53,476 nucleotides of DNA from Youngiibacter multivorans (GTDB lineage Bacteria > Bacillota > Clostridia > Clostridiales > Clostridiaceae), in the NCBI RefSeq assembly GCF_017873395.1, contig NZ_JAGGKC010000029.1:1-53476 (forward strand), given 5' to 3'. Positions 32,227-41,622 of the stretch are shown one piece after another. A program made the position numbers and the translations under genes. Numbering within the stretch: the first letter of the stretch is position 1; each line of letters starts with the position of its first letter. Under the pieces are notes generated by a model. That model saw nothing but the letters and a program-made list of their open reading frames with translations, was not told where the DNA came from and searched no databases.

Positions 32227-32900
32227 ATATTGGCAACTGAAATTTCACCAGACATTAGACGTGGTATTAGAGCATCGCGTATGGCGGCAAGATTTCGGCT
32301 TTCTAGCGAATTTTCCCTTATGCTCTTCATAATTGGCGTTGCTATCTCGGCAAATTTACGGACGCTTTCAGAGTTTGGGATGTGTAATTCATACGAACCG
32401 ATAGTATCACCTGACACACGTTGCCTACCACTGCTTCCATTCATGTTTCGAATAGCATAGTTCACAAAATCAGGGTATCGAGCCAAATAGTAGAACATTT
32501 CATTGCAGTATCCGGGTTTGGAGGAAATTACTATGTATTCGGTCGAACCAAAGGCGATCGTACCTTCTTCGAGGAAGTTAATATATGCAGTTTTGCCATT
32601 CTCAAGGCAAGGTGTAATGCGAGCCATAATAGTATCACCATTGGTGAACTTCATTCCGCCTGAAAATGGACGCATTGCCCAGTCTGTGGGAAAAGAACTA
32701 TGAGTAGGTAATTTTGCCATCTCAATATATACTGCATTTTGCCCACGACTTAATGAACGGAGCGGATTAATATCGGCGATTTCTGATAGTACACCCATTG
32801 GTTCATCAGCACATTCGTCTATCAGAAACTTCTCGAAAGCAATCTGTGCCACCTGCTCTAAATGATGATTTACCAAACCGAATGCCATAGCTAAAATCAA
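32223..32900 (-). CDS. HsdS C-terminal half cassette, inverted and silent
   Basis: Read on the minus strand from the repeat at 32872, this encodes NHHLEQVAQIAFEKFLIDE, a second target-recognition domain (MGVLSEIADINPLRSLSRGQ, CLENGKTAYINFLEEGTIAF, NGSSGRQRVSGDTIGSYELH) and the HsdS end (LAAIRDALIPRLMSGEISVA-NI). It has no ribosome site or proper N-terminus, so it should be silent in this orientation. Its outer end touches the first HsdS half. Flipping 32204-32872 would fuse it in frame to that half. The nominal ATG at 32900 is not a likely true start. Confidence 0.8.
   Translation of the reverse strand: MILAMAFGLVNHHLEQVAQIAFEKFLIDECADEPMGVLSEIADINPLRSLSRGQNAVYIEMAKLPTHSSFPTDWAMRPFSGGMKFTNGDTIMARITPCLENGKTAYINFLEEGTIAFGSTEYIVISSKPGYCNEMFYYLARYPDFVNYAIRNMNGSSGRQRVSGDTIGSYELHIPNSESVRKFAEIATPIMKSIRENSLESRNLAAIRDALIPRLMSGEISVANI
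32858..32872 (-). repeat. hsdS inversion repeat, inverted copy
   Basis: Reverse complement of the 15-base core TAAATCATCATTTAG. It marks the 5' end of the silent C-terminal cassette and could recombine with either 32204-32218 or 34406-34420. Confidence 0.85.
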
Positions 32901-32926
32901 ATTAAGCTATAAGCAGGAGGCGAAAA

Positions 32927-33919
32927 ATGAAAGACAAACTTATTACAGAGATTCAGTCAAAAATGGCACCATTACTTACCCAAAAGCAGCAAGCGATACT
33001 TAGGGAAGTCCTCTCAAACGCTTTTTTAAATCTAAATGTAACTGAAGATTCAGATGGGGATCATTTTGATTGTATAGATAACAGTAAGCTCCTTGAAATA
33101 TTTATTTCAGCAAAGCATATTGAGGGTTGCTCAGATAAGTCATTAAAATATTATAATTCCACCTTACAAGCAATGCTTAAAATGATAAATAGGCCTATTC
33201 GAGATATAAACACCGATAATTTGAGAGTCTATCTAGCTCAATATCAGAAGAAACGGAACTCAAGCAAGGTCACTATCGACAATATGCGTCGCATTTTTAG
33301 TAGTTTCTTTGGATGGCTTGAGGATGAGGATTATATTCTGAAAAGCCCAGTTCGACGAATCCATAAAATCAAAACCGATAAAACAATTAAAGATACATTC
33401 ACTGATGAAGGGCTAGAATTATTACGCGATGCATGTAACGAAATGAGAGATTTGGCAATTATTGACTTACTCTCATCAACTGGGATACGAGTTGGTGAGC
33501 TAGTGGGATTGAACCGCGATGATGTATGTTTCTATGAGCGAGAATGCATTGTAGTTGGAAAGGGTGGTAATGAGCGCATTGCCTATTTCGATGCAAGAAC
33601 GAAAATACATCTTCAAAACTACCTACAAAGCCGAACAGACAAGAATCCTGCCCTTTTTGTATCATTACCCCTTCCTAACAATCGATTGATGATAGGAGGT
33701 GTGGAGACGAGATTAAGAGAAATCGGCAAGCGAGTATCAATGACGAAAGTCCATCCTCACAAATTCAGACGAACACTCGCAACCAGAGCTATCGATAAGG
33801 GAATGCCAATAGAACAGGTACAACATCTACTTGGTCATGTAAAAATTGATACGACAATGCACTATGCAATGGTCAACCAAACAAATGTAAAGAACTCACA
33901 CCGAAAGTTTATTGGCTAG
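32927..33919 (+). CDS. tyrosine recombinase of the hsdS shuffling system
   Basis: The 330-residue XerC/D-type recombinase has an N-terminal SAM-like core-binding domain (about residues 50-150) and a catalytic domain with Arg188 (STGIRVGEL), His278-x-x-Arg281 (PHKFRRTLATR), His304 (LLGHVKIDTT) and the nucleophile Tyr313. All active-site residues are present. It lies between the inverted HsdS cassette and the complete hsdS, with AGGAGG upstream. Recombinases in this place in other type I loci (for example the pneumococcal SpnIII locus) invert hsdS segments; that role is inferred here from the flanking inverted repeats. Confidence 0.9.
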   Translation: MKDKLITEIQSKMAPLLTQKQQAILREVLSNAFLNLNVTEDSDGDHFDCIDNSKLLEIFISAKHIEGCSDKSLKYYNSTLQAMLKMINRPIRDINTDNLRVYLAQYQKKRNSSKVTIDNMRRIFSSFFGWLEDEDYILKSPVRRIHKIKTDKTIKDTFTDEGLELLRDACNEMRDLAIIDLLSSTGIRVGELVGLNRDDVCFYERECIVVGKGGNERIAYFDARTKIHLQNYLQSRTDKNPALFVSLPLPNNRLMIGGVETRLREIGKRVSMTKVHPHKFRRTLATRAIDKGMPIEQVQHLLGHVKIDTTMHYAMVNQTNVKNSHRKFIG

Positions 33920-33930
33920 GAGGGATTTCA

Positions 33931-35088
33931 TTGATTTTTCAAAATCTAACCTTTGGGGATATTACAATAAATTATGACAAACAAAGGATTCCATTATCTT
34001 CATCACAAAGAAAATTGCGTCAAGGTTCATACAGGTATTACGGAGCGCAGGGAGTTATCGATTACATTGATGACTATATTTTCGATGGTGAATATATGCT
34101 TATTGCGGAAGATGGTGAGAACCTATTAACACGAAAACAAAACGTTGCACAAATAGTTAAGGGAAAATATTGGGTCAATAATCATGCACATATCGTTAAG
34201 TGCAATGATTTGGCTGATATTCGTTATATATGCTATTTGCTAAACTCAATGGATCTAACTAGATTTATTACAGGGTCTGCTCAGCCAAAACTAAGTCAGT
34301 CAAATATGAATGCTATAGTTTTCTCATTACCACCGGTTAATGTTCAACGAGATATTGCCGATGCTCTTACAGCATTCGATAAGAAAATCAAATACAATAC
34401 AATGATAAATCATCATTTAGCGGAGATCGCTCAGGCAATTTTCAAATCATGGTTTGTGAAGTTCGAGCCTTGGGACGGAGAAATGCCTGAAAACTGGACT
34501 TATACCCCGCTTGATTCCATGTGTTCACTGATATCTAAAGGTATTACCCCTAAGTATGACGAAACCAGCGCTGAGATTGTAATTAATCAAAAGTGCATTA
34601 GGAATAAAGAAATTGATTTGAGCTTAGCCCGTGGACATCAACCTAAGCGAATAAACGAGAAATGGCTGCAATATGGAGATGTTCTAATAAACTCCACTGG
34701 TGAAGGAACACTAGGCCGTGCAGCACAATTTCTTTTCGATGGATCAAATTATACAGTTGATTCTCATATAACTATCGTACGCCCTAGCAGTGATGAACTT
34801 GTGCATTTTATTGGACAGTGGAGTTTGCAAAGAGAAAGTGAATTCGCTTCAATGGCTTCTGGTAGTACTGGTCAAACTGATCTTCCACGTGAACGATTGA
34901 AAGCAATGGAGTGCATATTACCCGATATTAAAACATTAGAGAATTATTCTCTGATAGTAAAACCAATTGTCGATAAGCAGGTTGCATATCAGAAGGAAAA
35001 CGCACGTCTAGTAGACATACGAGATGCAATTTTACCTCGACTAATGTCGGGAGAGTTATCAATTTCTAATATTAGCGAAGCTAAATGA
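33931..35088 (+). CDS. hsdS: complete HsdS specificity subunit
   Basis: The 385-residue protein has two target-recognition domains. The first is residues about 1-135 (GSAQPKLSQSNMNAIVFSLP), then a conserved helix with NTMINHHLAEIAQAIFKSWF around 160; the second is about 185-340 (GSTGQTDLPRERLKAMECIL), then ENARLVDIRDAILPRLMSGE. The start is the TTG at 33931 (listed by translation as M), 6 bases after AGGAGGG. The 20-base repeat 34404-34423 lies at its centre, so the two halves can be exchanged with the other cassettes. It is the only intact specificity gene in the present arrangement. Confidence 0.9.
   Translation: MIFQNLTFGDITINYDKQRIPLSSSQRKLRQGSYRYYGAQGVIDYIDDYIFDGEYMLIAEDGENLLTRKQNVAQIVKGKYWVNNHAHIVKCNDLADIRYICYLLNSMDLTRFITGSAQPKLSQSNMNAIVFSLPPVNVQRDIADALTAFDKKIKYNTMINHHLAEIAQAIFKSWFVKFEPWDGEMPENWTYTPLDSMCSLISKGITPKYDETSAEIVINQKCIRNKEIDLSLARGHQPKRINEKWLQYGDVLINSTGEGTLGRAAQFLFDGSNYTVDSHITIVRPSSDELVHFIGQWSLQRESEFASMASGSTGQTDLPRERLKAMECILPDIKTLENYSLIVKPIVDKQVAYQKENARLVDIRDAILPRLMSGELSISNISEAK
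34404..34423 (+). repeat. hsdS inversion repeat, right copy (direct orientation)
   Basis: 20 bases identical to 32202-32221, in the centre of the complete hsdS. It is inverted relative to 32858-32872. Confidence 0.85.
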
Positions 35089-35135
35089 TGATTTACTTTC
35101 ACAAACACTTCAATAATGTTGTCCAGGAGGTAATT

Positions 35136-38100
35136 ATGCCATATACCGAAGCAAACTATGAAAATGCGGTAATTGAATTATTCTGTGATACATTAGATTA
35201 CAATCATGTTTACGGGCCGGACCTCGTACGTGATTATTCGGATCCACTATACCGAGAAGTTCTATTTCCAGCTCTTCGTCGGATTAACTTAGAGCTGCCT
35301 GAAGTCGCAATTTATGAATCAGTCCATAAACTTCGAAACTTCGAGGGTGGCTCCACCTTGCAGAAAAATATGCAGTTTATGGATTACCTTCAGCACGGTG
35401 TTTCAGTGAATTATTACCACAATGGTGAGCAACACTCAGCATTAGTTAAACTCATTGATTTTGAAAAGCCTGAAAGAAATTCATTCACAGTGGCAAATCA
35501 GTGGACCATTATTGAAAACAGTGATAAGCGTCCAGATATCATCATTTTTCTAAATGGATTACCAATAGTCGTCTTTGAGATCAAGTCTCCGTCGCGAGAA
35601 GAAACAGATGCTAGTGAAGCCTTCTTACAACTTAGAAACTACATGCAGGAAATACCTTCACTATTCATATATAACGCTTTCTTGGTAATGAGTGATTTGG
35701 CTACATCCAAGGCTGGAACTATCACTGCTGGCGAAGATAGATTCATGGAATGGAAGACCAAGGATGGAAGTTATGAAAATACACAATATGCTCAATTTGA
35801 CACCTTTTTAGAAGGTATCTTTGAGAAGAATAGACTCCTTGATATCATTAAGAACTTCATTTGTTTCTCGAATGACTCAAAGATTTTTGCCGGTTATCAT
35901 CAATATTTTGCAGTCCGTAAAGCTGTAAATTCAACTGCTAAAGCAACCTTGACAGATGGTAAAGGTGGCGTATTTTGGCATACTCAAGGTAGTGGCAAAT
36001 CATTATCAATGGTTTTTTATGTTCATCTACTACAAGAAGTGTTGAACTCACCTACTATCGTGGTTTTAACTGACCGAAATGATCTGGATGACCAATTATT
36101 TGGGCAATTCGCGAAATGCTCTAATTTTCTTCGTCAAACACCAATTCAAGCGACAAATCGTGCTCATCTCAAGGAGTTGCTTTCGGGTCGCCAGGCTAAT
36201 GGTATTATTTTTACTACAGCGCAAAAGTTTGAAGAATCAGAAGATGAATTATCGGATCGTCGTAACATTATTGTTATGGCTGACGAGGCTCACAGGAGTC
36301 AGTTTATTGATGAAAAAATTGATACAAGTACTGGCCGAGTCAAAAAGTCATTCGGTCTTATAATCCGTGAAAGTCTGCCTAATGCAACCTATATCGGATT
36401 TACAGGCACCCCTATTTCTACAAAAGACCGTTCAACAATTGAGGTTTTCGGAGATTATATCGATGTTTATGATATGACACAATCAGTAGAAGATGGCGCA
36501 ACACGTCCCGTTTATTATGAAAGCCGCGTTATCCATTTGAAGCTTGATGAGGATATACTCCGACTCATAGATACCGAGTATGAACGAATGGCAATTGATG
36601 CCGAGCAATATGCTATTGAAAGAAGTAAGTCTGAACTTGGTCAAATGGAAAGTATACTGGGTGCTGAACAGACTATAACAGCTCTATGTGAGGACATCAT
36701 ACGTCATTATGAAGAGAATCGTCAGCATGAGCTGACAGGTAAAGCTTTGATTGTTGCTTACTCTCGAGCAATTGCTATGAGTATATACAAGAAAATCCTT
36801 CAGCTGAGACCTAACTGGACTGAAAAAGTTGGAGTAGTAATGACCGAAAGCAACAAAGATCCCGAAGAGTGGCGCAGTGTAATCGGTAATAAAAGGCGAC
36901 GCGATGAACTATCATTAAAATTTAAAGATGACAATGATCCAATGAAAATCGCTATCGTTGTAGATATGTGGTTAACTGGCTTTGATGTACCATCACTCGC
37001 CACGATGTATGTTTATAAACCTATGGTCGGCCATAACTTAATGCAAGCCATAGCAAGAGTTAATCGTGTTTATAAAGATAAGGAAGGTGGCTTAGTAGTA
37101 GATTATGTTGGTATTGCTGCAGCTCTAAAGCAGGCAATGAACGACTATACCAGAAGAGATAAGAGTAATTATGGTGATACTAATATTGCTAAGACAGCTC
37201 TTCCAAAGTTTATTGAAAAATTAGAAGTTTGCCGAAACATACTCCACGGCTTTGATTATTCCCCGTTTATGAGTGAATCCGCAACAGATCTCGTCCGTGC
37301 CAGAACAATTTGCAGCGGAGTCAACTTCTTGTCCGGTGTAAATAAAGCTACGAAGAAAGAAGATTTCATCAAAGAAGCCATGTTACTTCGACAGGCTTTA
37401 TCACTATGCCGTTCTCTACTAAACACTAATCAAAGGCACGAAGCAGCTTATTTTGAGGCTGTAAGGACTCTACTCACTCGTATTACCACTGATGGCAAAC
37501 CATTATCATTGAAAGAGATCAACTCTCAAATAAATGAACTACTTAAATCTAGCATTAAGAGCGAGGGTGTAATTAACCTATTCTCAGATATTGATACAGG
37601 GTTCTCTCTATTTGATCCGAAATTCTTAGAAGAGATTTCTAAGATGAAGGAAAAGAATCTTGCGGTTGAAATCTTGAAGAAACTTCTTGCTGAACAAGTA
37701 AAACTCTATCGGAGAACAAATTTGGTAAAATCCGAAAAATTCTCCGAAATGCTGACAAGAGCAATGAAAGCATACTTGAATGGAATGCTTTCAAACGAGG
37801 AAGTCATTGCTGAATTAATGAAAATGGCAAGAGACATGGCTAACGCTCATGCTGAAGGAGATTCTCTCGGGCTAACAGATGAAGAACTTGCTTTCTATGA
37901 TGCATTGACTCGACCTGAAGCTATTAAAGATTTTTATCAGAATGAGGAACTCGTAGCCCTAACTCATGAACTTACTGAATTGCTTCGCAAAAACCGTACA
38001 ATTGACTGGCAGAAGAAAGAGTCTGCTCGTGCTGGCATGCGTCGTATGATCAAAAAGCTACTCAAGCGATATAAATACCCACCAGAAGGGCTTGAAGATG

Positions 38101-38147
38101 CAATCGCCACTGTAATAGGCCAGTGCGAGATGTGGGCGGATATCTAG
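35136..38147 (+). CDS. hsdR: type I restriction subunit HsdR
   Basis: From the ATG at 35136 (AGGAGG upstream) this encodes 1003 residues. The N-terminal PD-(D/E)XK nuclease has Asp134 (KRPDIIIF) and Glu148-x-Lys150 (VFEIKSP). The SF2 motor has Walker A TQGSGKS (283-289), DEAH at 383-386 and motif III GFTGTP. The C-terminal helical part (MARDMANAHAEGDSLGLTDE) binds HsdM. It completes the HsdR/M/S complex that translocates and cuts unmethylated DNA. The gene ends the operon; a strong terminator follows. Confidence 0.95.
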   Translation: MPYTEANYENAVIELFCDTLDYNHVYGPDLVRDYSDPLYREVLFPALRRINLELPEVAIYESVHKLRNFEGGSTLQKNMQFMDYLQHGVSVNYYHNGEQHSALVKLIDFEKPERNSFTVANQWTIIENSDKRPDIIIFLNGLPIVVFEIKSPSREETDASEAFLQLRNYMQEIPSLFIYNAFLVMSDLATSKAGTITAGEDRFMEWKTKDGSYENTQYAQFDTFLEGIFEKNRLLDIIKNFICFSNDSKIFAGYHQYFAVRKAVNSTAKATLTDGKGGVFWHTQGSGKSLSMVFYVHLLQEVLNSPTIVVLTDRNDLDDQLFGQFAKCSNFLRQTPIQATNRAHLKELLSGRQANGIIFTTAQKFEESEDELSDRRNIIVMADEAHRSQFIDEKIDTSTGRVKKSFGLIIRESLPNATYIGFTGTPISTKDRSTIEVFGDYIDVYDMTQSVEDGATRPVYYESRVIHLKLDEDILRLIDTEYERMAIDAEQYAIERSKSELGQMESILGAEQTITALCEDIIRHYEENRQHELTGKALIVAYSRAIAMSIYKKILQLRPNWTEKVGVVMTESNKDPEEWRSVIGNKRRRDELSLKFKDDNDPMKIAIVVDMWLTGFDVPSLATMYVYKPMVGHNLMQAIARVNRVYKDKEGGLVVDYVGIAAALKQAMNDYTRRDKSNYGDTNIAKTALPKFIEKLEVCRNILHGFDYSPFMSESATDLVRARTICSGVNFLSGVNKATKKEDFIKEAMLLRQALSLCRSLLNTNQRHEAAYFEAVRTLLTRITTDGKPLSLKEINSQINELLKSSIKSEGVINLFSDIDTGFSLFDPKFLEEISKMKEKNLAVEILKKLLAEQVKLYRRTNLVKSEKFSEMLTRAMKAYLNGMLSNEEVIAELMKMARDMANAHAEGDSLGLTDEELAFYDALTRPEAIKDFYQNEELVALTHELTELLRKNRTIDWQKKESARAGMRRMIKKLLKRYKYPPEGLEDAIATVIGQCEMWADI

Positions 38148-38171
38148 AGCAAGGCTAACCAAGGACATTAA

Positions 38172-38204
38172 TGAAAGCCTCTGAATTTTCAGAGGCTTTC
38201 ATTA
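38172..38204. terminator. strong hairpin terminator after hsdR
   Basis: GAAAGCCTCTGAA pairs with TTCAGAGGCTTTC (38173-38185 with 38188-38200), with A/T-rich flanks on both sides. It can work for both hsdR and the convergent minus-strand operon that ends at 38302. Confidence 0.8.
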
Positions 38205-38301
38205 TTATGAATAATAAATTTATGCTATATCTATATCGTTTGAATATTGTAATGAAACCGAGTTGATGTTCCACAACTTTTTATGCAAGAGTTCAGCAAT
38301 T

Positions 38302-39027
38302 TTATCTAGTTAATTCTTTACAAAGTGCATCCTTTAACATTTCGATTTCAGCCTCATTTCCAGTATAGACTCCAAACTCATTTTCGTATCTTCTTCTCTT
38401 CACGTTCTGATTTCTCATTGATGGATGCTCTAAGGCAACACATACATAACTGAGGCCATCAATAATAGCATTTCTTTTCAATCCATTATTAGGGTTGCTT
38501 AACGCTTTGCCTTTTGACCACTCATCAATTAGTTGCGCAGAGAGAAGTGATAAGTTAATTGAAGCAGGTTTACCTAGTGTAATAATTACTTTAGGATTCA
38601 TTGTACTGATCTGAGTCTTTAAGAACTCGAGGTTCCGTTTAACAAATTCCTTATCTCTAGAACCAGGAAACACACCCGTCATTTTATCCGCATCACGAAG
38701 ACCCATGTATACATTGCTGAAAAAACATCTATTGAGATCCGAGTCAGTATCATTAAATAACTTTCTCATCGCCCTCCATGTTGACGAGTTAATCTCACTC
38801 TGCCCAGTCTCAAGCATTTTATTATAATAGTCAACAGTCGAAAAATCATGGCCAAGCACTAGGATATCTGGAAAAATATTCGAGTTATCTTCCAACCATA
38901 ATCCCTTGCCACCTGGAAAGAATGCTGTTACATTAACCATTTCGGCAACAGGTTTAACTTTATCTGGATATGGTTCAATGATTTTGGTTTGTTCAAATAA
39001 TATTTGTGATAGTTGATATCTATTCAT
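38302..39027 (-). CDS. uracil-DNA-glycosylase-fold protein
   Basis: From the ATG at 39027 this encodes 241 residues. The order of motifs fits the UDG superfamily: DILVLGHDFST (59-61, motif 1 region), CFFSNVYMGLR (Asn105), MNPKVIITLGKPAS (144-156) and ALEHPSMRN (His201-Pro-Ser, motif 2). The typical catalytic GxxPG-type loop is replaced by GHDF, so the target base may not be uracil. As the last gene of a five-gene operon with a nuclease and two HTH proteins, it could remove or sense modified bases in invading DNA. Fold assignment is from motifs; activity is not proven. Confidence 0.7.
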   Translation of the reverse strand: MNRYQLSQILFEQTKIIEPYPDKVKPVAEMVNVTAFFPGGKGLWLEDNSNIFPDILVLGHDFSTVDYYNKMLETGQSEINSSTWRAMRKLFNDTDSDLNRCFFSNVYMGLRDADKMTGVFPGSRDKEFVKRNLEFLKTQISTMNPKVIITLGKPASINLSLLSAQLIDEWSKGKALSNPNNGLKRNAIIDGLSYVCVALEHPSMRNQNVKRRRYENEFGVYTGNEAEIEMLKDALCKELTR

Positions 39028-39042
39028 CAAAATCCTCAACTT

Positions 39043-39333
39043 CTAAAATGTCTCTTCGTAGTACTTTTGTAAATCCACATAACTCATTGTTAATGCATCA
39101 CAAATTATACTGTCTAACACTTTTTCATCATCATGATACAAATTGACAGTATTCAATGCTTGTTTAGTTTTATCATTATCAAAATCCATACTACTAGGAT
39201 AGCAAAAAACTACATAAGATCCGTTTAACGAGCTATAAGTTTTCAACATATACTCAATTTCTATAATCAAATTATTGGCATATCTAAGCAGGATTACGCT
39301 TTTTCCCTTAGGATAATAAGCCCTACACTCCAT
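39043..39333 (-). CDS. small uncharacterised protein of the UDG-nuclease operon
   Basis: From the ATG at 39333 (GGGG upstream) this encodes 96 residues (MECRAYYPKGKSVILLRYAN, LLTYSSLNG-like middle, ending DLQKYYEETF). It looks like a small alpha-beta protein. I recognise no family. It lies 17 bases after the PD-(D/E)XK gene and 15 before the UDG-like gene, so it is surely co-transcribed with both. Confidence 0.55.
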   Translation of the reverse strand: MECRAYYPKGKSVILLRYANNLIIEIEYMLKTYSSLNGSYVVFCYPSSMDFDNDKTKQALNTVNLYHDDEKVLDSIICDALTMSYVDLQKYYEETF

Positions 39334-39350
39334 ACAATCATCCCCAATAA

Positions 39351-40184
39351 CTATAGTAAATACCATGCATCTAAATACTGATTGGCCTCATCCTGGTCTA
39401 CAAAAGAGAAGGTTCGCATGCTCGTTTCTTTATGCTGCATTCCATCTTTTCTAGGTGTAATATACCATTCATCATAGTCCTGCTTTACTCTATAAGCTAC
39501 ATATGAACTCGGAACAATAAAATACTTCGGTTGATTCCCATTATTCATGTTCACAAATACATAGTATAGGTTTTTAGAATAGTTCCTTTCAGCACTCTTG
39601 CTCATTTTCCACGTTAATTGCTTTTCATTATTACTCGTCTTGACCTGAATCGCAAACATCTGGTGACCTCTCTTATCTGACCCCAGAATATCAATTCCCT
39701 TTGTGTTTTTTGAGGTAAGTGACGCAACAAAGCCCCTTCGAGTCAACTCTGCCACTACAAAATACTCACCAGCAATACCTTTAGCACCCAACTGGTCAGA
39801 TTCATCATTTTCAGTTAGTGCCATCTCTTCTAATCTTATCGTTATACCGCGCACCAAATCAGGAATAGTTCTATTCTTGAAAGCCCTTGTATAGCTTCTA
39901 CCATATCCACCACACATATGTTCTTCTCTCGAATATATAAATAAATATACAAGTAGCTCATATAATGTTTTCTCTTGTGGATTTCTATTTCGATCATTCT
40001 CGAACATTTCCCAATCATTTTGATATAATTGGTATCCCCTGCATGCCAATCCATGCCCATACAAATAATGCATAAGTTTTTGGCAATATTCAATAACTTC
40101 ACTATCATTGAGTACATTCAAACTAATTAATTCTTCGTTAAAAAGAGAAAAATCAGAATAGAGTTCTTTCTTTGTGTAGTTCAA
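39351..40184 (-). CDS. PD-(D/E)XK nuclease-like protein with unique N-terminal domain
   Basis: The 277-residue protein has a helical N-terminal domain (EYCQKLMHYLYGHGLACRGY, LVYLFIYSREEHMCGGYGRS) of unknown role and a C-terminal restriction-like fold: GAKGIAGEYFVVAELTRRGF with Glu140, then TKGIDILGSD with Asp165 and FAIQVKTS with Gln180-Val-Lys182. This is the Holliday-resolvase/DUF4365-like arrangement. Pro/Glu in the classical PD-EXK is replaced by QVK, which is common in this branch. It probably cuts DNA in concert with the UDG-like protein. Confidence 0.7.
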   Translation of the reverse strand: MNYTKKELYSDFSLFNEELISLNVLNDSEVIEYCQKLMHYLYGHGLACRGYQLYQNDWEMFENDRNRNPQEKTLYELLVYLFIYSREEHMCGGYGRSYTRAFKNRTIPDLVRGITIRLEEMALTENDESDQLGAKGIAGEYFVVAELTRRGFVASLTSKNTKGIDILGSDKRGHQMFAIQVKTSNNEKQLTWKMSKSAERNYSKNLYYVFVNMNNGNQPKYFIVPSSYVAYRVKQDYDEWYITPRKDGMQHKETSMRTFSFVDQDEANQYLDAWYLL

Positions 40185-40266
40185 TCCAATTCCTCCGAAT
40201 GCATTATATTGTATGTACTAATAATACACTACATCTATTTTTGATGCTCGTCTTAGGAGCTAAGTT

Positions 40267-41622
40267 TCACCACCAATATCCATAAGGTGTTTTTAGTTGC
40301 TTCTGTTCTTCATCAGCGCCATGATTTCTCTTTCCGAGATATTCATCTTCTATGGCTACTGTTGGATCGAACCAATCTGCCTTTTTCCTTGCCCATTCGA
40401 GCCATTCTTCCACATTTTCTATATTTCCAGGATTCATCTTAATGGCAGTAATGAAAGCTCTAATTTTACAGGCTGTATCAAAATCGATTGCGCAGTTTCG
40501 TAGTTCTATAGTTTTTTGGATCTCTTCGGCTTTTCGTTGTTTGTAGGCTCTTTGCCTTTCTTGTTCTTCCTTCCATATTCTTTCACGTTCCTCAGCTTCT
40601 AATCTTGCGAGACGTACTATTTCTGATTGCTCATATAGCTCAATCAAGATTAAACCGATTTGATTTTCTATACTATCTGTTTTTGTGTCCTTGTAATATT
40701 TGCCTTTTCTCGAGGATACATTAATTCTCCCATTGAAGACATAATCATACTTTTTTATGTCTGGTTTATATGCATATTTTCCCCTCTTAACTTGGTATTC
40801 ATATTCGAGTAATTTCTGTTTTTCATCTTTCGTTAGAACATGTTCAACTTGATCCTGATACTCATAAATTGCTAATTTGACTACTTCCCCACGGATAATA
40901 AATTCCATACTATTTGTTATGTTCCCACCTAACTTCTCAACACTCACAAGTAATGTATCTAGGATTCGAAATACTCTATGAAGTGTGTCGTTAGAAATGA
41001 CTCCTGCTAAAAATGGGGGATTCTTAGATGAGTAACTATCCGGAGTTTTTTTGGAAAGAGGTTCCTTTCTGTCCTTCTCATTCCAATCATCAACAATCTT
41101 TCTATAGTCAATTATTGGTTTGGAGAATCTTTTACTCCTATCAATCACTGAGATTATCTCTGCTTCCTGGAATACTCTAAGCTTATCATTATCTTCCATA
41201 AACAATAAGCTATCTTTATATATCAAATATGGTTCTTTTTCTACTAATTCCACTCTCTCAGGAGACTTAACTTCATTTATGGGCAATACCTGTATCCTTT
41301 TTTTGAGAGCGATATTGATTATTTCATTATCCGATTCAGGCAGCTTATCTATTTCCATTTGCTCATCAGTGTTCCTTAATGCCCAATATTTCATTGATGG
41401 TATAGGTATCTTTAAGTTCTTACATATCTTTAGAAGATTTGGATAATCAACTCCATATTTCTTAGCCACTCCTGAAACAGATAATGTCCAAACTTCTTCA
41501 TATAGTTCTTCTCGAGTTAGCAAGATGTCATTCTGACTCATTTTCTTCACCTCCTCACTATTGACCATATCGCCTTTTTCGTTGACTTCAAGCGAAGTAA
41601 AAAGTGATTCATAGATTTTCAT
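40267..41622 (-). CDS. HTH and coiled-coil protein of the candidate defence operon
   Basis: The 451-residue protein has an N-terminal helix-turn-helix (LTREELYEEVWTLSVSGVAK, KYGVDYPNLLKICKNLKIPI, PSMKYWALR; residues about 34-80), a beta-rich middle domain (HRVFRILDTLLVSVEKLGGN, VFNGRINVSSRKGKYYKD), a long Glu/Arg coiled coil (EAEERERIWKEEQERQRAYK) and a helical end (EEWLEWARKKADWFDPTVA). Proteins of this build are scattered in genomic islands; no activity is known to me. It may recognise DNA and recruit the downstream nuclease. The start overlaps the upstream gene by 4 bases (ATGA). Confidence 0.6.
   Translation of the reverse strand: MKIYESLFTSLEVNEKGDMVNSEEVKKMSQNDILLTREELYEEVWTLSVSGVAKKYGVDYPNLLKICKNLKIPIPSMKYWALRNTDEQMEIDKLPESDNEIINIALKKRIQVLPINEVKSPERVELVEKEPYLIYKDSLLFMEDNDKLRVFQEAEIISVIDRSKRFSKPIIDYRKIVDDWNEKDRKEPLSKKTPDSYSSKNPPFLAGVISNDTLHRVFRILDTLLVSVEKLGGNITNSMEFIIRGEVVKLAIYEYQDQVEHVLTKDEKQKLLEYEYQVKRGKYAYKPDIKKYDYVFNGRINVSSRKGKYYKDTKTDSIENQIGLILIELYEQSEIVRLARLEAEERERIWKEEQERQRAYKQRKAEEIQKTIELRNCAIDFDTACKIRAFITAIKMNPGNIENVEEWLEWARKKADWFDPTVAIEDEYLGKRNHGADEEQKQLKTPYGYWW

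Noticed and set aside
32927..33919. Tyrosine recombinase considered as the prophage integrase
   Set aside because: It is embedded in the hsdS locus between shared inverted repeats and far from any attachment-like site; the shuffling role fits better.
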